Assembly: GCA_002427975.1 (NCBI GenBank)
Contig: DIZT01000306.1
Coordinates: 425 to 10,633, forward strand
Length of the DNA stretch: 10,209 nt
From: Micrococcaceae bacterium UBA6021
Lineage (GTDB): Bacteria > Actinomycetota > Actinomycetes > Actinomycetales > Micrococcaceae
Reading direction: 5' to 3'
This document shows positions 1-5,504 of this stretch, piece by piece. Within the stretch, counting starts at the first letter, position 1; every line of letters begins with the position of its first letter. The notes under the pieces were generated by a model. The model saw only the letters and a program-made list of their open reading frames with translations. It had not been told where the DNA came from and did not search any database. The position numbers were made by a program, and so were the translations under genes.

Positions 1-810
1 AATCCCGGCCAGGGCGCCGAGCGCTTCGCCGCGCCCCAGCGTATTGCGGAGCGCGGGGGCAAGTTCAATGGACGCCCGCTGCAAATCATTGACCAGGACC
101 CGGCTGAGGGCATCGGCGTCACCGCTCCGCAGCGCCTGAAGGATCTTCGGATCCACCGTCGTGGGCTCGGCAGTGTCCAGCCCTTCGGCGTCGCGGAGCC
201 GGTCCAGGGTGCGGTAGACCTCGGGCGTGGGCAGTCCGTAGTCTGCGGCCACCAATACCCAGTCCGTCTGGGCTTTGACCAGCGCCGGCGACAGTTCGTC
301 GCCAAGGCCCAGTCCGACGGCGGTTCCGCCCAGGAGGGAAAACGGCACGTCGGCGCCCAGTTCCGCGGCCAGATGTGCAAGCTCATCCCGCGACAGCCCG
401 CTGTTCCACAGGGCATCGCAGGCCAGCAGGGTGGCTGCGGCATCGGCTGAGCCGCCGCCCATGCCGCCGGCCACGGGGACCCGCTTGGTGATCTCCAGGT
501 GGACCCCGGTGGCGTGCTCTGAGACATCGGCCATGATGGCTGCGGCCTTATAGGCCAGGTTCTTCTCGTCCAGCGGGATGTCCACCCCGTCCAGGTCCAG
601 CGTGCTCGCCGGGCTGATGCTGACAGTGATCCCGGGCGTCTCCGTGTTGGTGGCCGCCACCTCCTCATAGAGGGAAACCGCGAGGTAGACGCTGGCCACT
701 GAGTGGTAGCCGTCAGGACGCAACGGCCCTACGTCCAGGGAGACGTTGACCTTCCCGGGCGCCTTCACCCGGACCGTCCGCGCGGAGAACCGCCCGGCGG
801 GCGCCTTCAT
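1..810 (-). CDS. ispE: 4-diphosphocytidyl-2-C-methyl-D-erythritol kinase, partial (3' end outside window)
   Basis: IspE phosphorylates the 2-hydroxyl of CDP-methylerythritol using ATP, a step of the MEP pathway to isoprenoid precursors, in the cytosol. The reading frame is open from the ATG at 810 to the window edge, giving 270 residues. GHMP-kinase hallmarks are in order: [10 protein letters not shown] near residues 17-26, whose Lys20 aligns with the family's catalytic lysine; the glycine-rich ATP loop [15 protein letters not shown] at 112-126; and GADVPF at 152-157, with Asp153 as the expected catalytic base. The window ends at ALAGI, just before the place where the third GHMP motif (SGSGPT) would be expected, so roughly 40 residues are probably missing. 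The start codon overlaps the rsmA stop as ATGA, which suggests translational coupling and fixes the start. rsmA-ispE adjacency is common in actinobacteria. The family assignment is firm. Confidence 0.95.
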   Translation of the reverse strand, partial: MKAPAGRFSARTVRVKAPGKVNVSLDVGPLRPDGYHSVASVYLAVSLYEEVAATNTETPGITVSISPASTLDLDGVDIPLDEKNLAYKAAAIMADVSEHATGVHLEITKRVPVAGGMGGGSADAAATLLACDALWNSGLSRDELAHLAAELGADVPFSLLGGTAVGLGLGDELSPALVKAQTDWVLVAADYGLPTPEVYRTLDRLRDAEGLDTAEPTTVDPKILQALRSGDADALSRVLVNDLQRASIELAPALRNTLGRGEALGALAGI

Positions 811-1679
811 GCGGCGGCCTCGCGGGCTTCGGCGATCCGGGCGAAGGCATGGATGTCGATGACTTCGCCGCGCGCCGTTGGATCCACGCCGGCGGCGATG
901 AGGCAGCGTTCGGCTTCGGCTGCTCCGCCGGCCCAGCCAGCCAGGGCGGCCCGCAGGGTCTTGCGGCGCTGGGCGAAGGCGGCGTCAATCACGGCGAACA
1001 CCTGCTCCCGGGTGGCTGTTGTGACGGGCGGTTCCCGCCGGGTAAAGGCCACCAGGCCCGAGTGGATTTTCGGCGCCGGCCAGAAGACGTTCATGCCGAT
1101 CACGCCTGCCTTGCGCATGCTGCTGTACCACGCCGCCTTCACGGAAGGGACACCATAAGTTTTTGACCCAGGTCCAGCGGCCAACCTGTCGGCCACCTCG
1201 TCCTGGACCATGACCAGTCCGTGCTGCAGGCTGGGGAAATGCTGGAGCAGGTGCAGGACCACCGGGACGGCCACGTTGTAGGGAAGGTTGGCCACGATGG
1301 CGGTGGGCTCAACCGGGAGGGAGGTCACCTTCATGGCGTCCGCCTGGACAAGGTGGAACGAGCCTGCCGCTTCCGGCCGCCATGCCCGCACGGTTTCCGG
1401 CAGCTTCGCCGCCAGGACAGGATCGATTTCGACGGCGACCACCGTCTGCGCGGCGTCCAGCAGGCCAAGGGTGAGTGAGCCCAGGCCCGGCCCGACTTCC
1501 AGCACGGTCTCGGCCGGCCCGATGTTTGCAACCGAGACGATCCGGCGGATCGTGTTGCCGTCGATGACGAAGTTCTGGCCCAGTGTCTTGGTGGGCCGGA
1601 TGCCGATTTCTTCCGCCAGCCGGCGTATGTCGGAGGCACCGAAGAGGGGTGCGGGCGCGGCGGCAGTCGGTTCAGTCAC
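807..1679 (-). CDS. rsmA: 16S rRNA (adenine1518-N6/adenine1519-N6)-dimethyltransferase RsmA (KsgA)
   Basis: RsmA uses S-adenosylmethionine to dimethylate two adjacent adenines in the 3'-terminal hairpin of 16S rRNA, a late step and checkpoint in small-subunit assembly. The protein has 290 residues, normal for actinobacterial members. The expected motifs are all visible: KTLGQNF at 31-37, the SAM-binding loop EVGPGLG at 61-67, the acidic EID at 84-86, QAD at 112-114, the catalytic NLPYN at 131-135, and [12 protein letters not shown] near 199-210. The start is GTG. A minus-strand AGGA lies 7 nt upstream, but the same bases form TAGGAT exactly 6 nt before the start, so a leaderless mRNA is an alternative to Shine-Dalgarno initiation. 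The stop overlaps the ispE start by 4 nt. A strong hairpin separates it from rpfB upstream, so rsmA-ispE may be transcribed from its own promoter. Confidence 0.97.
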   Translation of the reverse strand: MTEPTAAAPAPLFGASDIRRLAEEIGIRPTKTLGQNFVIDGNTIRRIVSVANIGPAETVLEVGPGLGSLTLGLLDAAQTVVAVEIDPVLAAKLPETVRAWRPEAAGSFHLVQADAMKVTSLPVEPTAIVANLPYNVAVPVVLHLLQHFPSLQHGLVMVQDEVADRLAAGPGSKTYGVPSVKAAWYSSMRKAGVIGMNVFWPAPKIHSGLVAFTRREPPVTTATREQVFAVIDAAFAQRRKTLRAALAGWAGGAAEAERCLIAAGVDPTARGEVIDIHAFARIAEAREAAA

Positions 1680-1685
1680 CTAGGT

Positions 1686-1691
1686 ATCCTA
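1686..1691 (-). promoter_or_regulatory. Candidate -10 hexamer TAGGAT of rsmA (possible leaderless transcript), overlapping a Shine-Dalgarno-like AGGA
   Basis: The minus strand reads TAGGAT, then 6 nt, then the rsmA GTG. The hexamer fits the actinobacterial -10 pattern TANNNT, and the spacing would put the transcription start on or next to the start codon. The same bases contain AGGA with a 7-nt spacer, a normal ribosome binding site. I see no convincing -35 element 16-19 nt upstream. The sequence alone cannot decide between the two readings. Confidence 0.35.
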
Positions 1692-1761
1692 TCCCGGCTG
1701 CCGCAACCGGCCAGCCTTGTTCCGGTTCCGGACATGCGCCTGGGACGGCTTGGCCGCCGTC

Positions 1762-1778
1762 TTAACGGAGCATGTTAA
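1762..1778. repeat. Short inverted repeat TTAAC-n7-GTTAA
   Basis: Perfect 5-bp arms (1762-1766 and 1774-1778) flank a 7-nt centre in the rpfB-rsmA gap. It lies beside the large hairpin on the rsmA side, about 83 bp upstream of the rsmA start. It is AT-rich against its surroundings. It could be an operator half-site pair, a weak accessory hairpin of the terminator, or chance. No regulator can be named from it. Confidence 0.3.
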
Positions 1779-1780
1779 CC

Positions 1781-1819
1781 GCAGTGGCCGGTCCCTGAAT
1801 TTCCGGGACCGGCCACTGC
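1781..1819 (-). terminator. Strong hairpin downstream of rpfB, probable intrinsic terminator
   Basis: A perfect 15-bp GC-rich stem, GCAGTGGCCGGTCCC (1781-1795) with its reverse complement at 1805-1819, encloses a 9-nt loop. It begins about 60 bp past the rpfB stop and ends about 100 bp before the rsmA start. Read on the minus strand, the tail is GGTTAACATG, with no run of T. Actinobacterial terminators often lack a U-tract, so termination is still the simplest reading. The symmetry means it could act in either direction, but only minus-strand genes flank it. Confidence 0.7.
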
Positions 1820-1877
1820 AGTTTGCCCTGTCTGGCGGCTGTGGTCAGCTGCCGCAGGCACGGGTGTTCCGTTTGTG

Positions 1878-3155
1878 CTAGCTCGAGGCGGCCCAGCCGC
1901 AGCCCCAGGGCTGCAGTCCACGCTGGGCATAAATGCGGTTGGCAATGTCGATCTGCTGAGCCTTGGTGGCCAGGCTGGCGTTCGGGGCATATGCCCCGCC
2001 GCCGGCACCGATCCAGGTCTGGATGTTGAACTGGAGGCCGCCATAGTAGCTGTTGCCCGTGTTGATGGACCAGTTTCCGCCGGCCTCGCACTGGGCGATC
2101 TTGTCCCACATCGCTTCGTTCATCATGGACGGGGCCGCGGCGCCGGTGTTGGCACCGGCAGGGGCTGCAGGCTTTGCCTTGGTGCCCACCGTGACCTTTT
2201 CGGTCACGGGCTGCACGGTTACCGTTTCGGAGACCAGGGTCCGGGAGGCTTCGCGGCCGTCAACGAAGACCAGCTTGAAGGTCTTGTCGACCTTTCCGGC
2301 TGCGCCTGCCTGGGTGACTTCCTTCTCTCCCTTGACCATGTCAGCGCTCTCCGTGGTGAGGCTGTTGAAAGGAACGTCCTCCGTGGTGGCTGCGGTCTGG
2401 CTGGTGTCCACGCGGGATACCTTCACCACCATGTTGTTCACCACGTGCGCGTTACCGGGCTGGGACGCGCGGTCATCGGCGCCGAGTGTGATGCCGGCGT
2501 CATCAAGCACCTGGGCGACGGTACCCGCCGTCGTGGTCGCCGCGGAAACCTTGCCGTCGGCAACAATGCTGACAGTTTTGGGGGTGGAGATGGCGACGAA
2601 TGATCCGTCCACGGCGAGCTGGGCGTCCTTCGGGACGGACACCGACGAGGCGCTGGCCACACCAAGTTCGGTGACGAGGCCGGCAACGTCCGGCGCCGTA
2701 GTGTTGACGGTCTTCTCGGAACCGTCCAGGCTGACCTTCACGGCCTTGGCCATGTTGACGTTGATGACAATGCCGTTCTCCACTTTGGCGTCCGCCGAGG
2801 GCGAGACGCGGTCAGCCGGCTTCAGTTCTACGTTTGCGCTTTTGACGACCTGGCCAACAGTGCCGCCGAAGGACTGGACCGAAGTCACTTTCCCGTCGAC
2901 ATTGAGGGTAACCGTTTTGTTATTTCCGACGAAGGCCACAAGGCCCAACACCAGCGCGCACAGCACCACCAACTGGGTGCCGATCTTGATAAAGCTGAAC
3001 TTGCCGTCCGTTGTGAAGAACTTGACCACGATTGCCCGTAACTTTAGGTCGATCCGGGCACGGGGAAAAACGCAGTGAAATAGCCGGCGCATGACCCTGG
3101 GGACAGCTCCGGGCACCGTTGCGCCGCCACACTTCGCCCCGCAGGCAGGGGGCAT
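1878..3155 (-). CDS. rpfB: Resuscitation-promoting factor, RpfB type (three DUF348 repeats, G5 domain, Rpf domain)
   Basis: RpfB is an extracytoplasmic muralytic enzyme that cleaves peptidoglycan glycan strands and stimulates regrowth of dormant actinobacteria. In the 425-residue frame a basic N-terminus precedes one membrane segment at about 59-77. Three DUF348 repeats follow, beginning near KTVTLNVDG (80), KAVKVSLDG (137) and KTVSIVADG (193). Next come a G5 domain at about 250-326, an Ala/Pro linker at 327-345, and the Rpf domain at about 347-421. That domain has the catalytic glutamate Glu357 in CEAGGNW and Cys356/Cys419, which should form its disulfide. Unlike the M. tuberculosis protein I see no lipobox, so it is probably a signal-anchored or cleaved secreted protein. 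The start is uncertain. ATG 3155 has AGGG 5 nt upstream; ATG 3092 and GTG codons just before KFFTTDGKF are alternatives, and all keep the membrane segment. It lies between tatD and rsmA as in M. tuberculosis. Confidence 0.95.
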   Translation of the reverse strand: MPPACGAKCGGATVPGAVPRVMRRLFHCVFPRARIDLKLRAIVVKFFTTDGKFSFIKIGTQLVVLCALVLGLVAFVGNNKTVTLNVDGKVTSVQSFGGTVGQVVKSANVELKPADRVSPSADAKVENGIVINVNMAKAVKVSLDGSEKTVNTTAPDVAGLVTELGVASASSVSVPKDAQLAVDGSFVAISTPKTVSIVADGKVSAATTTAGTVAQVLDDAGITLGADDRASQPGNAHVVNNMVVKVSRVDTSQTAATTEDVPFNSLTTESADMVKGEKEVTQAGAAGKVDKTFKLVFVDGREASRTLVSETVTVQPVTEKVTVGTKAKPAAPAGANTGAAAPSMMNEAMWDKIAQCEAGGNWSINTGNSYYGGLQFNIQTWIGAGGGAYAPNASLATKAQQIDIANRIYAQRGLQPWGCGWAASS

Positions 3156-3232
3156 CTGAGCCCTGCCTGGTCCTGCTGCGAATGAAGTGAAATTATCCGA
3201 AGGCCTTCCCCGACCCCGGCTAATAATCCTCC

Positions 3233-3262
3233 ACTGTAACCGTAGCGTTATAAAGCGGCCAA
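3233..3262 (-). promoter_or_regulatory. Candidate rpfB promoter, -35 TTGGCC / -10 TACAGT
   Basis: On the minus strand TTGGCC (3262-3257) and TACAGT (3238-3233) are separated by 18 bp. Each matches 4 of 6 bases of the vegetative consensus. The pair lies in an AT-richer stretch of the 156-bp gap between tatD and rpfB. Transcription would start near 3226, leaving about 70 nt of leader to ATG 3155. An overlapping TATAAC at 3252-3247 is another possible -10 but has no good -35. Confidence 0.35.
3236..3251. promoter_or_regulatory. Operator-like repeat GTAAC-n6-GTTAT within the rpfB promoter region
   Basis: On the plus strand GTAAC (3236-3240) and GTTAT (3247-3251) are separated by 6 bp. This is one base from a perfect inverted repeat, and one base from the GTNAC-n6-GTNAC layout I recall for OmpR-family regulators of the GlnR/MtrA type in actinobacteria. 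It overlaps the candidate rpfB -10 and spacer. MtrA is known to regulate rpfB in mycobacteria, so MtrA is a reasonable candidate, but the assignment is inference from a short motif. Confidence 0.3.
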
Positions 3263-3269
3263 GAAATTT

Positions 3270-3284
3270 ACATACGAAGTATGT
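3270..3284 (-). terminator. Small hairpin downstream of tatD, possible weak terminator
   Basis: ACATAC and GTATGT form a perfect 6-bp stem around a 3-nt loop. On the minus strand it lies about 28 nt past the tatD stop and is followed by AAATTTCTT, a modestly T-rich tail. The stem is short and AU-rich, so termination would be weak. It may also be no more than upstream DNA of the rpfB promoter. Confidence 0.3.
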
Positions 3285-3311
3285 GTGCCGAGTCCTCCGC
3301 AGGGGTGTGGT

Positions 3312-4217
3312 TCAGGCCCAGGATCCGTACGCCCGCACGGTATTTTCGCTAATCCGGGCACACAGCCCGGCGAGGTCGGTTCCTGTCAATTCGGCCATGG
3401 CACGGACGGTGTACGGCACCATATAGCTGGCATTCGGACGGCCCCGGTGCGGATGCGGAGTCAGGAATGGAGCGTCTGTTTCAACCAGCATCAGGTCCGG
3501 GTCTGCCACGGCGAGGGCTGCGCGGAGGTTGGCCGCATTCTTGAAGGTCAGAGTCCCGGCAAAGGACATGTTCCAGCCCGCTGCGTTGCAGATCCTGGCG
3601 AGCGCCTCATCACCTGAGAAGCAATGGAAAACCACCCGTTCCGGCGCCCCCTCCTCGCGCAGCACCTGTACAACGTCATCGTGCGCGTCGCGGTCATGGA
3701 TCTGAAGCGTCAGGTCAAGGCGCTTGGCAATGTCGATGTGCCGCCGGAACGAATAGCGCTGGTGGGCCAGGCCTTCCCCTTCGGTGCGGAAGAAATCAAG
3801 GCCTGTCTCGCCGATGGCCCGGATGCGGGGATGGGCAGCCAGTTGCTCAATTTCCGCCAGCGCCTCCTCCAGCTCGCCGCGCCGGGCATAGTCCGGCGCG
3901 TCGTTGGGATGCAGTGCCACGGCCCCCAGCAACCTGCTGTCCAGGTCTACGGCCTGGACCGTGAACCGGGACGATTCGAGGTCGCAGCCCACCTGAACCG
4001 CGCCCTGGACTCCGACGGCCTGGGCCGCGTCCAGCGCCGCGGCGATGGCCACCGGACTGTCGCCGTCGGGGAAATCAAGATGCGTATGGTTGTCAATCAC
4101 AGGGACCGGCAACGGCTCCGGCGCCGGCGGATAATCCTGCCGCGCCGACCGTCCGGAACCTGCGGTGGCGTCCGCCCCAAGGGACCGGTATGCGGCGGGA
4201 ATCAGCGAATTGCACAT
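3312..4217 (-). CDS. tatD: TatD-family metal-dependent hydrolase (deoxyribonuclease)
   Basis: TatD-family proteins are cytosolic TIM-barrel metallohydrolases; characterised members are Mg-dependent DNA exonucleases linked to DNA repair and turnover. This one has 301 residues. The metal ligands are in order: HxH at His44/His46 (DNHTHLDFP), Glu137 in GETGLDFF, His174 in QIHDRDA, His198 in FHCFSGD, and Asp248 in ETDAPFLTP. The first 39 residues, before the barrel, are Pro/Ala-rich and longer than in enterobacterial TatD. The ATG at 4217 has AGGG 7 nt upstream, but the same bases make TAGGGT 6 nt before the start, so initiation may be leaderless. It is the first gene of the tatD-rpfB-rsmA-ispE row and is divergent from the MoxR operon. 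The physiological substrate cannot be told from sequence, and despite the name the family is not part of Tat export. Confidence 0.93.
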   Translation of the reverse strand: MCNSLIPAAYRSLGADATAGSGRSARQDYPPAPEPLPVPVIDNHTHLDFPDGDSPVAIAAALDAAQAVGVQGAVQVGCDLESSRFTVQAVDLDSRLLGAVALHPNDAPDYARRGELEEALAEIEQLAAHPRIRAIGETGLDFFRTEGEGLAHQRYSFRRHIDIAKRLDLTLQIHDRDAHDDVVQVLREEGAPERVVFHCFSGDEALARICNAAGWNMSFAGTLTFKNAANLRAALAVADPDLMLVETDAPFLTPHPHRGRPNASYMVPYTVRAMAELTGTDLAGLCARISENTVRAYGSWA

Positions 4218-4223
4218 CCATCA

Positions 4224-4229
4224 ACCCTA
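4224..4229 (-). promoter_or_regulatory. Candidate -10 hexamer TAGGGT of tatD (possible leaderless transcript)
   Basis: The minus strand reads TAGGGT, TGATGG, ATG. The hexamer fits TANNNT and the 6-nt gap would place the transcription start at the tatD start codon. AGGG within it could instead be a Shine-Dalgarno sequence. No clear -35 is visible. The arrangement matches the one in front of rsmA. Confidence 0.3.
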
Positions 4230-4264
4230 ACCGCGGCGGATCCCCACAGAATTACCGGAACTCT

Positions 4265-4295
4265 CTGTCAGGCAGGGCAGTTGTGTTAGTAGGCT
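4265..4295 (+). promoter_or_regulatory. Candidate promoter of the moxR operon, CTGTCA / TAGGCT
   Basis: Within the 165-bp divergent gap (4218-4382), TAGGCT at 4290-4295 fits the high-GC -10 pattern TANNNT. CTGTCA at 4265-4270 matches 4 of 6 bases of a -35, but the 19-bp spacer is long. The predicted start near 4302 leaves about 80 nt of leader. The rest of the gap shows no other clear element. Confidence 0.3.
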
Positions 4296-4370
4296 GGTAA
4301 GAACAGATGTGAATGCCCACCGTCGGGCGAAGGCAGGCCTGCTGTCCCGTCCCAGGTGATCCCCGGGCTG

Positions 4371-4377
4371 AAAGGAG
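4371..4377 (+). promoter_or_regulatory. Ribosome binding site AAAGGAG fixing the moxR start
   Basis: AAAGGAG lies 5 nt before the ATG at 4383, an ideal Shine-Dalgarno sequence. It falls inside the frame if the upstream in-frame GTG at 4356 is taken as start, and that GTG has no comparable site. The ATG is therefore preferred. Confidence 0.8.
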
Positions 4378-4382
4378 CGCCG

Positions 4383-5492
4383 ATGGACTCCCACCGCCGC
4401 ACCGCCGTTAATGAGCTGACCACGCCCGTCAGGAATTTCACCGACGTCAGTGAGCAGGTCAGCCACCTTAACGGGCACAAGCCGCCCGCCATGGAAGCCG
4501 CGGCATTCCACGCGGCCAGCCAGCGCATCCTGGAATCGATCAACACGGTCATTGATGGCAAATCGGACGCGGCCAGGCTTGCCCTGACGGTCCTGCTTGC
4601 GCAGGGCCACCTTCTGCTGGAGGACGTGCCCGGGGTGGGCAAGACCCTGCTGGCGAAAACCCTCGCCCGGACCATCGACTGTACGGTCAGCCGCATCCAG
4701 TTCACCCCGGACCTGCTGCCCTCGGACGTGACGGGCGTTTCCATCTACAACCAGTCGTCCCGGCTGTTCGAATTCCGCCCCGGCGCCGTCTTCGCCAACA
4801 TCGTCATTGGTGACGAAATCAACCGCGCCTCCGCCAAGACCCAATCGGCCCTCCTGGAGTGCATGGAGGAACATCAGGTGACCGTGGACGGGGATTCGTA
4901 CAAACTCGACGAGCCGTTCATGGTGGTGGCCACCCAGAACCCCATTGAGATGGAGGGCACCTATCCCCTGCCGGAGGCCCAGCGCGACCGCTTTATGGCG
5001 CGGATCTCCATGGGCTATCCGGACCAGGACTCCGAGATCGAAATGCTGGAGACACATCAGGCAACGTCTCCCCTGGCGAAGGTCTCGCCTGTGGTCACCG
5101 CGGCGGACGTTGCGGCGATGATCGCCACCGTCCAGCAGGTGTACGTGTCGCAGGCGGTCAAGGAATACACCGTCGCCGTGGGACGCGCCACGCGCGAGAG
5201 CCCCCTGCTGCGGTTGGGCGCCAGTCCGCGCTCCCTGCTCCAGCTGCTCCGGGCCGCCAAAGCCACAGCGGCCTTGGACAGCCGTGACTTCGTCCTGCCC
5301 GACGACGTGGTCGGCGTGGCGGAATCGGTGCTGGCGCACCGGATCATCCTGGACCGCAAGGCGGCCGGCGCCGGCGAGACTCCGCACAGCGTCATCCACG
5401 GGATCCTGTCGCGGCTGCCGGTGGGCCAGAATCCGGTGGACAGCACGGCCCGGTCGTCGGCCACGCCGGCCGGGCTGCGCAGGAACCATTAG
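4383..5492 (+). CDS. MoxR-family AAA+ ATPase
   Basis: MoxR ATPases are cytosolic AAA+ proteins thought to act as chaperones that use ATP to mature or activate partner proteins, usually encoded with DUF58 or von Willebrand A-domain genes. The protein has 369 residues from the ATG. Walker A is DVPGVGKT at 81-88. Walker B is IVIGDEINRAS at 140-150, with Asp144/Glu145. Sensor 1 is VVATQNP at 181-187. LPEAQRDRF at 196-204 holds the arginine-finger candidates, and sensor 2 is GASPRS at 279-284 with Arg283. All ATPase residues are intact. The N-terminal 40 residues and the Ser/Ala/Arg-rich tail (about 352-369) look unstructured. It heads a three-gene operon, with 12 bp to the DUF58 gene. The family is certain; the client protein is unknown, the DUF58 product and membrane transglutaminase being natural candidates. 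Confidence 0.95.
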   Translation: MDSHRRTAVNELTTPVRNFTDVSEQVSHLNGHKPPAMEAAAFHAASQRILESINTVIDGKSDAARLALTVLLAQGHLLLEDVPGVGKTLLAKTLARTIDCTVSRIQFTPDLLPSDVTGVSIYNQSSRLFEFRPGAVFANIVIGDEINRASAKTQSALLECMEEHQVTVDGDSYKLDEPFMVVATQNPIEMEGTYPLPEAQRDRFMARISMGYPDQDSEIEMLETHQATSPLAKVSPVVTAADVAAMIATVQQVYVSQAVKEYTVAVGRATRESPLLRLGASPRSLLQLLRAAKATAALDSRDFVLPDDVVGVAESVLAHRIILDRKAAGAGETPHSVIHGILSRLPVGQNPVDSTARSSATPAGLRRNH

Positions 5493-5504
5493 GCAGGCAG
5501 TCCC

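Noticed and set aside
1705..1727. Inverted repeat AACCGG-n11-CCGGTT upstream of rsmA
   Set aside because: Arms of 6 bp with GC-rich cores are common by chance in this sequence, and it does not line up with a promoter or terminator.
3270..3284. Resemblance to a loxP arm (nine bases, ACTTCGTAT, on the minus strand)
   Set aside because: There is no second inverted arm at the required 8-bp spacing, and no recombinase gene nearby. The match comes from the small palindrome itself.
3156..3311. Possible c-di-AMP (ydaO-type) riboswitch before rpfB, as known for some Streptomyces rpf genes
   Set aside because: The gap is only 156 bp, part of which must be promoter, and I could not find the conserved core of that riboswitch.
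4356..4382. Upstream in-frame GTG at 4356 as the moxR start
   Set aside because: It would place the excellent AAAGGAG ribosome site inside the coding region, and it has no good site of its own.
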